64,000 bases of DNA from an uncultured Muribaculaceae bacterium (GTDB lineage: Bacteria > Bacteroidota > Bacteroidia > Bacteroidales > Muribaculaceae): assembly GCA_944321685.1 (NCBI GenBank), contig CALUMH010000012.1:16972-80971 (forward strand). Direction: 5' to 3'. Below are positions 15,508-25,855 of this stretch, piece by piece; position 1 is the stretch's first letter; each line of letters opens with the position of its first letter. The notes under the pieces are model-generated. The model was not told where the DNA came from, searched no databases, and saw only the letters and a program-made list of their open reading frames with translations. The position numbers and the translations under genes were made by a program.

Positions 15508-15676
15508 GCAAGTTACGACTTTTTTGCCAATGCAACAAATGCAGCGCAGGCCGTTTGACGAAAAAAAGAACACTTGGGTTGTATGCAAGGCCGAATTAAG
15601 TAACATCTGACGTAAAAAAAATACAATCGACACATAGAACACTTACTATAATAACTAAAAACTTTATTTCATACAC

Positions 15677-16156
15677 ATGGCAAATTTTCAATTAGACGAG
15701 TTAGACTGCAAAATACTGAAAATGCTGTCCTCGAATGCGCGTAAGCCTTACCTTGAAATCGCTCGCGAATGCAACGTATCGGGAGCTGCAATACACCAAC
15801 GCATACAGAAACTTTACAGCGTGGGAGTGCTGAAAGGCTCGGAATCGAACATCGACCCGGCATCGGTAGGCCTCAACACTTGCGCATATGTGGGTTTCTT
15901 CTTGAGCGACCCATCGCGTTTCGACGAAGTAATAGAACGCCTCAAAGCCATGCCCGAGGTGGTGGAATGCCACTTCACCACCGGTAAATATGATATGCTC
16001 ATTAAATTATATGCCCGCAACAACGAGCACCTGCTCGAACTTATACACGACCGGTTGCAATCGATAGGATTTGCCCGCACCGAAACACTTATTTCATTCA
16101 GGCAAGTAATCAAGCGCCAAATACCCATCTACGATAATATTGTAGATAATGATTGA
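15677..16156 (+). CDS. Lrp/AsnC family transcriptional regulator
   Basis: 159 residues. An N-terminal winged HTH (LDCKILKMLSSNARKPYLEIAREC, recognition region SGAAIHQRIQKL) is followed by the RAM effector-binding domain (about 70-150: YVGFFLSDPSRFDEVIERL, VVECHFTTGKYDMLIKLY). Proteins of this family form octamers or dimers and sense amino acids. The gene overlaps the following phosphatase gene by 8 bases, suggesting one transcript. The effector is unknown; the nearby ilvE makes branched-chain amino acids a natural guess, but this is inference. Confidence 0.92.
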   Translation: MANFQLDELDCKILKMLSSNARKPYLEIARECNVSGAAIHQRIQKLYSVGVLKGSESNIDPASVGLNTCAYVGFFLSDPSRFDEVIERLKAMPEVVECHFTTGKYDMLIKLYARNNEHLLELIHDRLQSIGFARTETLISFRQVIKRQIPIYDNIVDND

Positions 16157-16964
16157 TTATAGCAACTTGCTGCTCGATGCCGTGCATTGCGCACAAGAAG
16201 CAGGCAAAATACACCTGTCATACTTCAGGAAAGGGAACTACTCGGTACAAGCCAAGCACGGCAACGAAAGCGATATTGTGACATCGGCCGACAAAGCTGC
16301 CGAAACTTCGATAATCAATTTCATACATACCCACTACCCCACTCATTCCATACTATCGGAAGAGTCGGGTAGTGAGGTGCATGATGCCGAATACACATGG
16401 GTCATCGACCCTCTCGACGGAACCACCAATTTCAGTTCCGGGCTGCCCATGTTCAGCGTCTCGATAGGAATCATGCGGAACGGAGTTACCATCGTGGGGG
16501 TGGTATATGCCCCTTACCTTGGCGAATTATTCCATGCCGTGATAGGCGAGGGCGCATTCCTCAATGGAGAAAAAATAGCTTGCGGCACACGCCTGTCGCT
16601 CGACAAGTGCGTAGTGGCAACCGGATTTCCGGTAGATAAAGACCGCACCCCCGACAACAACCTCGACAACGTTGCCCGCATCATGCCACAAGTGCGCGGT
16701 GTGAGGCGGTTAGGCTCGGCTGCCATCGACATAAGTTACGTGGCGGCAGGTTTTCTTGATGCCTATTGGGAACTCAATCTGCACGAGTGGGACGTGTGCG
16801 CAGGGCTGCTCATAGCCCGGGAAGCCGGAGCCGAATTCCACCACTTCCGCCACGACCGTAATATCTCGGTGCTGGTGGCCTCTCCAGCCATATCGGCACT
16901 GATGTTGCCTTTGTTATCCACCTGTCCGGGCAGAACTATTGCCAATCTCACGGGAAACAAGTAA
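16149..16964 (+). CDS. Inositol monophosphatase family protein
   Basis: 271 residues. The metal-binding signature is complete: EESG (near residue 75), WVIDPLDGTTNF (near 90), and the late WDVCAGLLIAREAGAE segment. The family removes phosphate from inositol monophosphate or related sugar phosphates with Mg2+; SuhB and CysQ are relatives, and the sequence fits the SuhB-type better. It is cytoplasmic and translated with the Lrp-type regulator (8-base overlap). Which phosphate ester is used in vivo is not clear. Confidence 0.92.
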   Translation: MIDYSNLLLDAVHCAQEAGKIHLSYFRKGNYSVQAKHGNESDIVTSADKAAETSIINFIHTHYPTHSILSEESGSEVHDAEYTWVIDPLDGTTNFSSGLPMFSVSIGIMRNGVTIVGVVYAPYLGELFHAVIGEGAFLNGEKIACGTRLSLDKCVVATGFPVDKDRTPDNNLDNVARIMPQVRGVRRLGSAAIDISYVAAGFLDAYWELNLHEWDVCAGLLIAREAGAEFHHFRHDRNISVLVASPAISALMLPLLSTCPGRTIANLTGNK

Positions 16965-17000
16965 TTTTGTAATCGGAAAATTACAATTACCCATAGAAAC

Positions 17001-18062
17001 ATGAAAGAAATTGTATTGAGCGGAATACGCGCCACCGGGCAATTACACCTGGGCAACTATTATGGCGCACTGAGCAAATTTGTGAAAATGCAGAACGACC
17101 CCGAAAGCAAGTACACCAATTACTTCTTCATAGCCGACCTGCACGCACTCACCACTGCTCCCGACCCCGACAAGCTGCACGAGAATGTCAAAAGCATTTT
17201 GGCCGAATATCTTGCCGCCGGGCTCGACCCCGAAAAATCGACCATATTCGTGCAAAGCGACATACCCGAAATACCCGAAATGTACCTGCTGCTGAATATG
17301 CACGTGGGTATAGGTGAATTGATGCGTACCGCATCGTTCAAGGACAAAGCGCGCAAAATGCTGGGCATAACAAGCGACAGCGACAACATAGAACAGGAAA
17401 TAATAGGTGCCAACACCAACAAGCGTGTCAACGCAGGACTGCTAACCTACCCGACCCTGATGGCAGTGGACATTCTCATACAGAAAGCCACAAAAGTACC
17501 CGTGGGAAAAGACCAGGAACAGCACCTTGAACTGACTCGGCGCTTTGCCCGCCGCTTCAACTCATTCTACGGCGTGGACTATTTCCCCGAACCGGCCAAC
17601 TTCGACTTCGGCGGCGAGCCGATAAAAGTTCCAGGGCTCGACGGCTCAGGGAAAATGGGCAAATCGGAAGGCAATTGCATTTATCTGCTCGACGACCCGA
17701 AAACGTTGCGCAAGAAAGTGATGCGTGCAGTCACCGATGAAGGTCCGAAAGAACCTAATTCGCCCATGTGCGAAGCTGTACAGAACCTGTTCACACTGCT
17801 GAAAATAGTGTCAACTCCCGACAAAGTGCAATATTTCACCGATGCTTACAACAATTGCTCAATTCGCTATGGCGACCTCAAAAAAGAAATCGCCGAAGAC
17901 ATATTGCAAGTAACAACCCCAATACGCGAGCGCATAATCGACATACAAAACGACGATGCCTACCTTGCCCGCGTGGTGAAAATGGGTGCCGAAAAGGCTC
18001 GTGAAACAGCTTCAAAAACGTTGCGTGACGTGCGTGAAATAATGGGCATACGCCCCTTCTAA
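17001..18062 (+). CDS. trpS: Tryptophanyl-tRNA synthetase
   Basis: 353 residues, class I synthetase that charges tRNA-Trp. The HIGH motif appears as HLGNY (residues 16-20) and the KMSKS motif as KMGKS (218-222). The conserved TPDP/GEQ-type ATP site is seen around VPVGKDQEQHLELTRR. The length is somewhat above that of the E. coli enzyme, as in many Bacteroidetes. It begins 36 bases after the phosphatase gene and ends at a strong terminator, so it may be last in that operon. Confidence 0.96.
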   Translation: MKEIVLSGIRATGQLHLGNYYGALSKFVKMQNDPESKYTNYFFIADLHALTTAPDPDKLHENVKSILAEYLAAGLDPEKSTIFVQSDIPEIPEMYLLLNMHVGIGELMRTASFKDKARKMLGITSDSDNIEQEIIGANTNKRVNAGLLTYPTLMAVDILIQKATKVPVGKDQEQHLELTRRFARRFNSFYGVDYFPEPANFDFGGEPIKVPGLDGSGKMGKSEGNCIYLLDDPKTLRKKVMRAVTDEGPKEPNSPMCEAVQNLFTLLKIVSTPDKVQYFTDAYNNCSIRYGDLKKEIAEDILQVTTPIRERIIDIQNDDAYLARVVKMGAEKARETASKTLRDVREIMGIRPF

Positions 18063-18083
18063 GCAGCACTGCAAAAAAATCAC

Positions 18084-18127
18084 ACAGCCGCCCGGTGTCA
18101 TCGATTTCCGAAACACCGGGCGGCTGT
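18084..18127 (+). terminator. Intrinsic terminator after trpS
   Basis: ACAGCCGCCCGGTGT (18084-18098) pairs with ACACCGGGCGGCTGT (18113-18127), a perfect 15-bp stem followed by an AT-rich run. Confidence 0.88.
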
Positions 18128-18183
18128 ATTATAATTTAGACTAAAAATACCGGGGCGTATCTCCACAGTCTATGAAAAAATAG

Positions 18184-18191
18184 TATCTTCG
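18184..18191 (+). promoter_or_regulatory. Probable -7 box TATCTTCG
   Basis: One mismatch to TAnnTTTG, 28 bases before the ATG at 18220 and after the trpS terminator. Confidence 0.45.
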
Positions 18192-18219
18192 TAGGCATAA
18201 TTAATACCGTTACCATAAT

Positions 18220-20877
18220 ATGAAAACCTACACCTCTTTTTTTGCATCCGCAGCACTCGCACTCATGTTGTGCACATCATCGTGCGGCGGCAGCCATTTT
18301 ATTGGCGACAGTGAAGAACGTGCCACGGTCGAAGCCGATTTTGCGGCAAGGCGCGACACAGTGCCTTGCAAGCAGTTCTTCGACAACATCGACATGGTGG
18401 AACTTTCCACCGAGCAGCGTGAAGCGTTGAAATTCCTGTATGCCTATATGCCGATGGCCGACATTGCCGACCATCCGGTAGATTATTTCATCGAAAACAT
18501 CGATTATTCATTCCGCGCCCGCGAAGAAATGCCATGGGGAAAAAGTGTTCCCGAGCGTGAGTTCCGCCATTTTGTGTTACCCGTGCGTGTCAACAACGAG
18601 AACCTCGACACGTGCCGCAAGGTATTCTACAATGAACTGAAGGAACGTGTGCAAGGACTTTCGATGCGCGATGCCGTGCTTGAAGTCAACCATTGGTGTC
18701 ACGAAAAAGTCACTTACCGCCCATCCGATGCACGCACAAGCAGTCCGCTTGCATCGGTAAAAACGGCATACGGACGTTGCGGCGAGGAATCCACTTTCAC
18801 CGTGTCGGCATTACGTTCGGTGGGCATTCCGGCACGACAGGTTTACACACCCCGCTGGGCACATACCGACAATAACCACGCTTGGGTTGAAGCCTGGGTT
18901 GACGGCAAGTGGTACTTCTTCGGTGCCTGCGAACCCGAACCGGTGCTTAACCTTGCTTGGTTCAATGCGCCGGCATCGCGCGGTATGCTCATGCACACCA
19001 AGGTATTCGGCCGCTATATGGGTTCCGAAGAAGTGATGTACCGCACTCCGCGATATACCGAGATTAACGTCATCGACAATTATGCACCCACAGCCAAAGC
19101 CGATGTAAATATAGTCGATGCCGATGGCCGCCCGGTACCCGGAGCGAAAGTGGAATTCAAAGTTTACAATTATGGCGAGTTCTATTCGGTAGCTACAAAA
19201 GATACCGACAACAACGGCAAAACATTCCTTACCGCCGGCAAGGGCGACATGGTGGTATGGGCCTCACGCGACGGACGGTTCGGATATTCAAAAGTATCGT
19301 TTGGCAAAGACAGTGTGGTTACAATCTCACTCGACAAGACAGCAGGCGAAAATTACGCACTCGACCTTGACATAATACCTCCGGTTGAAGGAACAAACCT
19401 GCCCGAGGTCACAGCCGAGCAACGTGCCGAAAACGACCGCCGCTTTGCCCTCGAAGATTCTATACGCCGAGCCTACGAAGCAACATTCTATACCCAAGAA
19501 ATGGGTATAGAATTTGCCGAAAAACACAATCTTAATCCCGAAGAGACTGTTGCCTCAATGCTTGTGGCATCGCGCGGCAACCATGATGTGATAACCGAAT
19601 TCCTTGCTTCGCTCGACACCGACGAGAAAAAAGCCGCCGGCATCGACCTGCTGCAATGCATAGCCGAAAAAGACTTGCGCGATGTGGAACTTGCGGTACT
19701 TAACGACCATCTGCTTAATTCCCGACAAGGCGATGATTGCAGCGATGAACTCTTCAGCCTGTATGTGCGCAATCCGCGCGTGAGCAATGAAATGATTACC
19801 CCCTATAAGGCATTCCTCACATCGGTTGTTCCCGAAGACGAGCAAAAGGCTTTTGCAGCCGACCCCATGAAAATTGTGGCATGGGTGGCCGACAGCATCG
19901 CCATCGACCCCACTTGCAACCTTGGCGGCTCGCCAATCACACCCATAGGTGTGTGGAAGTCGCGTGTGGCCGACCGTCACAGCCGCAACATATTCTTCGT
20001 ATCATTGGCCCGTGCCATGGGTGTGCCTGCCCGCATCGACGAGATAACGGGCAAGGTGCAAATAATGGGCAAAGAAGGTGCTACCGATGTCGATTTTGAA
20101 CTTGTGGAACAGAGCATGGCCGAAACAGGCCGCCTTGTGGCCAAATACCGACCCACCAAGGTTCTCGACGACCCGAAGTATTATGACCACTTCACCATTT
20201 CCCGCATCACCGAAGATGGGCGCCTGAGCCTGCTCGGTTATGCCGAAGGTGCAAAATGGTCACAATTGCTCAAGAACGGTTTAACGCTTGATGCAGGCAA
20301 CTACCTCATGGTAAGCGGAACTCGCCTGGCAAACGGCGGTGTGCTTTCACATCTTGTGTTCTTTACCATCGAACCGGGCAAAACAACCAATGTCGAACTG
20401 GTAATGCGTGAAAGCCGTGACGAAGTGCAAGTAATCGGCAGTTTCGACTCGGAATCCACCTATATGCCCATCGATGGAGACCTGCCACGGTCGATACTTT
20501 CCACCACCGGACGCGGATACTTTGTGGTAGGCGTGCTTGGCGTCGGACAGGAACCCACCAACCATGCATTGAAAGACATTGCCGCAGTAAGCAAGGCATT
20601 TGAACAATGGGGCCGCAAAATGGTACTGCTGTTCCCAAGCGAAGAGCAATACCGCAAATTCAACCCCGACGAATTCCCCGGGCTGCCTTCGACAATCACT
20701 TACGGTATCGACACCGACGGTGCCATACAAAAACAATTGCGTGAACAAATGAAACTGAAAGGCAGCACACTGCCCATATTCATCATAGGCGACACATTCA
20801 ATCGTGTAGTGTTCTGCTCACACGGCTATACCATAGGCATAGGCGAGCAAATGATGAAAGTTGCCCATAAGTTGTAA
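18220..20877 (+). CDS. Transglutaminase-like lipoprotein
   Basis: 885 residues. A lipoprotein signal (LMLCTSSC, Cys 22) is followed by a transglutaminase-like core at about residues 100-245: Cys 187 in YGRCGEES and His 220 in NNHAWVEAW. The third residue, normally an Asp shortly after, is not evident: the sequence reads GKWYFFGACEPEP. A carboxypeptidase-regulatory/Ig-like domain follows (about 285-375), and a second, weaker transglutaminase-like region may lie near 560-640 (WKSRVADRHSRN, VPARIDEITG). These proteins are usually periplasmic or surface cysteine peptidases or transferases; the substrate is unknown. It is bounded by terminators on both sides and is monocistronic. Confidence 0.8.
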   Translation: MKTYTSFFASAALALMLCTSSCGGSHFIGDSEERATVEADFAARRDTVPCKQFFDNIDMVELSTEQREALKFLYAYMPMADIADHPVDYFIENIDYSFRAREEMPWGKSVPEREFRHFVLPVRVNNENLDTCRKVFYNELKERVQGLSMRDAVLEVNHWCHEKVTYRPSDARTSSPLASVKTAYGRCGEESTFTVSALRSVGIPARQVYTPRWAHTDNNHAWVEAWVDGKWYFFGACEPEPVLNLAWFNAPASRGMLMHTKVFGRYMGSEEVMYRTPRYTEINVIDNYAPTAKADVNIVDADGRPVPGAKVEFKVYNYGEFYSVATKDTDNNGKTFLTAGKGDMVVWASRDGRFGYSKVSFGKDSVVTISLDKTAGENYALDLDIIPPVEGTNLPEVTAEQRAENDRRFALEDSIRRAYEATFYTQEMGIEFAEKHNLNPEETVASMLVASRGNHDVITEFLASLDTDEKKAAGIDLLQCIAEKDLRDVELAVLNDHLLNSRQGDDCSDELFSLYVRNPRVSNEMITPYKAFLTSVVPEDEQKAFAADPMKIVAWVADSIAIDPTCNLGGSPITPIGVWKSRVADRHSRNIFFVSLARAMGVPARIDEITGKVQIMGKEGATDVDFELVEQSMAETGRLVAKYRPTKVLDDPKYYDHFTISRITEDGRLSLLGYAEGAKWSQLLKNGLTLDAGNYLMVSGTRLANGGVLSHLVFFTIEPGKTTNVELVMRESRDEVQVIGSFDSESTYMPIDGDLPRSILSTTGRGYFVVGVLGVGQEPTNHALKDIAAVSKAFEQWGRKMVLLFPSEEQYRKFNPDEFPGLPSTITYGIDTDGAIQKQLREQMKLKGSTLPIFIIGDTFNRVVFCSHGYTIGIGEQMMKVAHKL

Positions 20878-20898
20878 CAAAAAACAACCAAATAAAAC

Positions 20899-20937
20899 GA
20901 TAAGGACGGACGACTCCCACAATCGCCCGTCCTTATC
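20899..20937 (+). terminator. Intrinsic terminator
   Basis: GATAAGGACGG (20899-20909) pairs with CCGTCCTTATC (20927-20937), and T-rich sequence follows. Confidence 0.85.
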
Positions 20938-20962
20938 ATTTACTTGTTTTTGGAAAATATAT

Positions 20963-20993
20963 TTTGCGATGTGAGTGGAAAGTTGTATTTTTG
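20963..20993 (+). promoter_or_regulatory. Promoter of the tamB-tamA operon
   Basis: TTTG (20963-20966) and TATTTTTG (20986-20993) are 19 bases apart. The predicted start of transcription leaves a leader of only about 26 bases before the TTG start codon at 21026. Confidence 0.7.
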
Positions 20994-21025
20994 ATTTAAC
21001 TAAAACCGCTTAATGTATTGCAAAG

Positions 21026-24000
21026 TTGAAAATCAAGCTGATAGGGGAAATATTACTTTGGACTGCCGTCACATTGGTCGGAATAGTGGTTTTAATTCCG
21101 GCAATGCTTTACGTGCCGTTTATTCAAGATACCATAAAGGATATTGCAGTCACACAAGTATCCAAAGCCACAGGTTGGCAGGTACAGGTGGGAATGATAA
21201 GGCTGCAATTCCCGTTGGAACTGCGCATTGACGATGTAAACATAATTGACCACGGCGACACAATAATCTCAGCTGTCAACCTCACTACAGGTGTACGGCT
21301 GAAACCGTTGCTGCATGGGGAAGTCGTCATGCGCGGAGCACGATTGGAAAATACCAAATATGGCATGACGAGTGCCGACTCATCGATGTTGCTCACCGCC
21401 CGTGTGGAACTCATCGACATCGACGGAGTGAAATACGACCTTGCCTCGGGGTCGCTCGACGTGCGCAAGGCATTGATACACGGCGGCGACGTAAACCTCG
21501 ACCTTTTCAACGACAAAGCACAACCTGCGCCGACCGACACTGCGGCAACGTCGCCATTCACTATAACCGTGGGAAACGTGACCCTTGAAAAAATCCGCTA
21601 CACAATGGCAATGATGCCGGTTATCGACAGCCTTGGTGTGGAAATAGGCCGGGCTTCGCTCGACAGTGCCGTTATCGACCTCGGTTCACAACAAATCGAT
21701 GCTCGGTTACTTGCCGTCGATAGCCTGCAAGGAGCATATTTCACACCGTCTGCCGAATACTTGGCGGCACACCCGGCCGACAGCATTGCCGCAGCCGAAC
21801 CCGACAGCGTGACATCGGCCCCATGGGAAATACGCTGCACGGCCGTGCGGCTCACACGGGCAGGAGGAACATATGCCATGCGTGGAGCCACACCGGCGGT
21901 TGAAGGTCTCGACATGAATTATTTGCAAGCAAGCAACGTAAACATCGCCATCGACAGCCTGTATAACCGCGGCACGGAAATACGCGTTCCCATCAAGCAA
22001 TTCACAGCCGACGAACGCAGCGGATTGCGAGTGCTTGAGGCCTTGGGTACATTTGCCATGGACGACCACGGCATGACCATCGACGGGTTCTATGTCTCCA
22101 CACTGCTGTCGCAGTTGAGTGCCGAGGGATATGTCAGCAACGATTTCCTTACAGGCAACCCGTCGGGAAAAATCAACATTGACCTTGATGCCGAAGTGGG
22201 CCTTGCCGAGGTTCAACGTGCAATACCCGAACTTGCTCCCGTGTTGTCGATGATACCGCAATACCGCCCGCTCGAAGCACGCATAAATGCAGCCGGAACG
22301 GCAAGCCGCCTATCGGTAAATGCTTGCACGGTTGCACTGCCGCGCTACGCATCGGTATCGGTAACGGGAGATGTTGAAAATCCCATGTCGCCCGACAAAT
22401 TGGCCTTAAACCTGGATTTAAACGGAGATTTCAAGAACATCAATTTTATAAAGCCCTCAATGCTCGAAGCCGAGCAACAAGCGGCTGTAAACTTTCCACC
22501 TCTCAAGTTGGAAGGCAGTGTGAAAATGCGTGGCGAAGATGTAAAAGGCACTTTGACTCTTGCATTGCCATCGGGGCACGCAGCCCTCGATGCCGATTGG
22601 GCCGGCCGCACCACCGACTATAATATTTCATTGCAGGCCGACTCGTTGCCACTCAAGGCATTACTGCCGCTGAGCGACTTGGGGCTGCTGACAGCAGCAA
22701 TAAATGCGCAAGGCCATGGATTGGATATGTTCGACCCCGAAACGTCGATCAATGCTTACGTGAAAATCGACGATTTTGAATTCGGCAAAGAAAATTACCA
22801 TGACATAAGGTTTGCAGCACGGTTAAGCAACGGCCATTTTTCCTCTAACTTATTGTCACAAAACGATGTGCTTAACTTTTCGCTCGGGGCATACGGCACA
22901 ATTGCACCCGATACTTATGACGTGAAATTACAGGCCTACATAGAGAACATCGACCTACAACGCCTTGAAATGTCGGAAACGGCCATGTACGGACACGCCG
23001 ACATCACTTGCGATGGCACAATAGATCTTGCAAGCGGGAAATACAGCGGCAAACTCGGCATTAAAGACCTTGGCTGGACCATGGACGAGGCTTATTATTA
23101 CGCCGATGCCATAGATATGGATTTTTCAAGCGATTCAACACACACCACAGGCAACATCGCAAACGGCGACATGACACTCTCGTTGAAATCGCCTTGCGGC
23201 ATCGACTCGTTGCTTGCAGGCTTTTCCCGGACCGGCGCATTGGCTGCCGAGCAAGCCGAAAGGCTTGTTATAGATGCCGACACCTTGCGCGACGTGATGC
23301 CGCAATTCGATTGCAGCATCAAAGTGGGTAAAAAGAACCTTGCAAGCCAATTCCTGGAGAGCAGCGGCGTGGAATTTAACGATATGCGTTTCAATGTAAC
23401 CAAAGACAGCACTTTCCGCATGACCGGCGACATAGACCGCCTCACTGCAAGCGGACTTACCATCGACACGGTGCGGATGTATGCCACCGAACGCAACCGC
23501 CGCATAAGCTACCTGCTGCACGCTGCCAACCGTGACAACCGTAACGGAACCGGCATCGCCTCGGCCGGATTGCTGGGCATAATTGCCGGGAACCGCGCAA
23601 CAGTGTTGCTGCGGCAATATGACTTCAACGACAGCATCGGGGTACGCTTCGGCATAGATGCAACCATGGACACGGCAAATGTGTTGTTGAAACTTATCCC
23701 CGAAGACCCTATAATAGGTTACAAGCGATGGCTCATCAACAAGGACAATCACATATCATATAATTACCGTAACCGACACTTCGATGCCGATATGCGCCTG
23801 CAATGCGATTCAAGCGTGGTTTCGCTTACCACCAAGCACGTGGAAACAGGCGACAGCACCGGTGTACAAGAAGATATTTTGCTCGACATATCGAAGGTAC
23901 AGATAAGCGACTGGCTTACATTCTCCCCGCTTGCCCCGCCCATGAAAGGAGAATTGGGAGTGTCGCTCAAGGTGAAATTCAACGGCGAAAGCCTGTGGGG

Positions 24001-25855
24001 CGACGGTGTGGTGAATTTCAACAATTTCTATTTCAACAAGAAACGTGTGGGTGACTTCACCTTGAATTCACTTATCGACCTTGACCCGCAAACCGGAGGA
24101 ACCAACATAGCCGCCGCTCTTGAAGTCAACGGACGGCAATCGCTCATTGCATATGGCGCGATAAACGACACAACCACTGCCAACGTTTATGACTTGTGGA
24201 TCGAACTCGACCGTTTCCCCTTGGCAATAGCCAACCCGTTCATGCCGCCAAATGTGCTTAACACAACCGGATACCTCAACGGTATGATGTCGGTTTCAGG
24301 AGCTTCGGGGCAACCGTTGCTTAACGGGTACTTGCAGTGCGACTCCACATATATTAACGTGCCGGTGTTCAGTACATCGGTCAACCTGCCCGGCAAGCAA
24401 ATCCCTGTAGATTCGAGCGTGATAAAATTTGATGATTATTCCATCAAGATGCTTAACGACAATCCGCTTGTGGTTAACGGAACTGTTGACATGAGCGACC
24501 TTGCCGACATGGGAATTGACCTTGCCATACGCGGGCAGAATGTGCAATTTGTCAACAGCAGCCAAACCAAAAAAGCCGAGCTATTCGGCCGAGGGTTCGC
24601 CAACCTCGATGCCACCATGCGCGGCACCATGAACGACCTCGACCTTGACGCAACGGTGTCGATATTATCGGGAACCAACATCACATATGTCATGCCTACC
24701 GACGTGAACACCCTCACACAGCAAAACAGCGAACAATTAGTGACATTTGTGCAATTCAGCGATTCCACCACATATGTCAAGAGCGATTCGCTGCAAGCTG
24801 CCACCACAAGCAGCATGAACCTGACGGCGCGACTCAATATAATGCAAGGATCGCACGTGAATGTGTTCCTGAGCAACAACGGCTCGGACCGTGCAGAAAT
24901 CGAAGGAAGCGGCAACCTCACGTTTGCGCTCAACCGGCTCGGCGACATGACCATGACCGGACGTTACACCATCAACAATGGTTTTGTGCGTTACAATCCG
25001 CCACTCATATCGCAAGTGCTGTTCAACTTCAAGGAAGGCAGCTTCATTCAGTTCAACGGGGAAATAATGAACCCGGTGTTGAACCTTACCGCCGTGCAAA
25101 CCACAAAAGCCAATGTGACACAGGAAGGGCAAGATTCCAGGCTTGTGGACTTCCTGATTTCGTTGTCGGCAACCAACACATTGAGCGACATGGACGTGCA
25201 ATTCGACCTCTCGACCAATAGCGACGTGACAGTGCAAAACGAATTGCAATCCATGTCGCAAACACAGCGCAGCGCACAGGCCATGAACCTGCTGCTCTAT
25301 GGCACCTACACAGGGCCAAGCACATCGGCATCGAGCAACCTTGCAAGCAACCAGCTTTACTCTTTCTTGCAATCAAAGCTAAATTCATGGGCTGCCAACA
25401 ACATAAAGGGCATAGACTTGTCGTTTGGCATCGACCAGTATGACCAGACGGTCGATGGCGTGACCTCATCGACCATGCGATACAGCTACCAGGTATCAAA
25501 GTCGCTTTTCAACGACCGTTTCAAAATTGTAGTCGGCGGGAACTACAGCCCCGACATGACAGGCGAAAACGAAATTGCCCAAAGCCTGTTTAACGACGTG
25601 TCGCTTGAATATGCACTCACACCCAGCGGAAGTATGTATGTGCGACTGTTCAACAAGTCGGGCTACGAAAGCATCCTTGAAGGAGAAGTAACACAAACCG
25701 GTGTAGGTTTCGTAATAAGCCGCAAGTTGCCAAAGTTGCGATACCTGTTCAACTTCGGCCGTCCGCGCCGCAAAAGCGACGAAAACGCAGCCGCAACCGA
25801 TAAGTCGGCAGCCATAAAGGAAGAAAGAAACGACACCACAATGACGAAGGACTGA
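21026..25855 (+). CDS. tamB: TamB-like translocation and assembly module protein
   Basis: 1609 residues. One N-terminal membrane helix (LIGEILLWTAVTLVGIVVLIPAMLYV) anchors a very long periplasmic beta-rich body of AsmA/TamB type, and the C-terminal 400 residues carry the TamB (DUF490) domain, ending near the outer membrane partner. TamB proteins bridge the inner and outer membranes for protein or lipid transport. The frame is closed by a TAA at 21011, so the start must be the TTG at 21026 or a non-standard codon nearby; an ATG at 21013 is in another frame. The stop overlaps the next start by one base (TGATG). Confidence 0.9.
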   Translation: MKIKLIGEILLWTAVTLVGIVVLIPAMLYVPFIQDTIKDIAVTQVSKATGWQVQVGMIRLQFPLELRIDDVNIIDHGDTIISAVNLTTGVRLKPLLHGEVVMRGARLENTKYGMTSADSSMLLTARVELIDIDGVKYDLASGSLDVRKALIHGGDVNLDLFNDKAQPAPTDTAATSPFTITVGNVTLEKIRYTMAMMPVIDSLGVEIGRASLDSAVIDLGSQQIDARLLAVDSLQGAYFTPSAEYLAAHPADSIAAAEPDSVTSAPWEIRCTAVRLTRAGGTYAMRGATPAVEGLDMNYLQASNVNIAIDSLYNRGTEIRVPIKQFTADERSGLRVLEALGTFAMDDHGMTIDGFYVSTLLSQLSAEGYVSNDFLTGNPSGKINIDLDAEVGLAEVQRAIPELAPVLSMIPQYRPLEARINAAGTASRLSVNACTVALPRYASVSVTGDVENPMSPDKLALNLDLNGDFKNINFIKPSMLEAEQQAAVNFPPLKLEGSVKMRGEDVKGTLTLALPSGHAALDADWAGRTTDYNISLQADSLPLKALLPLSDLGLLTAAINAQGHGLDMFDPETSINAYVKIDDFEFGKENYHDIRFAARLSNGHFSSNLLSQNDVLNFSLGAYGTIAPDTYDVKLQAYIENIDLQRLEMSETAMYGHADITCDGTIDLASGKYSGKLGIKDLGWTMDEAYYYADAIDMDFSSDSTHTTGNIANGDMTLSLKSPCGIDSLLAGFSRTGALAAEQAERLVIDADTLRDVMPQFDCSIKVGKKNLASQFLESSGVEFNDMRFNVTKDSTFRMTGDIDRLTASGLTIDTVRMYATERNRRISYLLHAANRDNRNGTGIASAGLLGIIAGNRATVLLRQYDFNDSIGVRFGIDATMDTANVLLKLIPEDPIIGYKRWLINKDNHISYNYRNRHFDADMRLQCDSSVVSLTTKHVETGDSTGVQEDILLDISKVQISDWLTFSPLAPPMKGELGVSLKVKFNGESLWGDGVVNFNNFYFNKKRVGDFTLNSLIDLDPQTGGTNIAAALEVNGRQSLIAYGAINDTTTANVYDLWIELDRFPLAIANPFMPPNVLNTTGYLNGMMSVSGASGQPLLNGYLQCDSTYINVPVFSTSVNLPGKQIPVDSSVIKFDDYSIKMLNDNPLVVNGTVDMSDLADMGIDLAIRGQNVQFVNSSQTKKAELFGRGFANLDATMRGTMNDLDLDATVSILSGTNITYVMPTDVNTLTQQNSEQLVTFVQFSDSTTYVKSDSLQAATTSSMNLTARLNIMQGSHVNVFLSNNGSDRAEIEGSGNLTFALNRLGDMTMTGRYTINNGFVRYNPPLISQVLFNFKEGSFIQFNGEIMNPVLNLTAVQTTKANVTQEGQDSRLVDFLISLSATNTLSDMDVQFDLSTNSDVTVQNELQSMSQTQRSAQAMNLLLYGTYTGPSTSASSNLASNQLYSFLQSKLNSWAANNIKGIDLSFGIDQYDQTVDGVTSSTMRYSYQVSKSLFNDRFKIVVGGNYSPDMTGENEIAQSLFNDVSLEYALTPSGSMYVRLFNKSGYESILEGEVTQTGVGFVISRKLPKLRYLFNFGRPRRKSDENAAATDKSAAIKEERNDTTMTKD

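Noticed and set aside
21013..21231. ATG at 21013 as start of a separate small gene before tamB
   Set aside because: It is in another frame, overlaps the tamB N-terminal helix region and has no support beyond being open.
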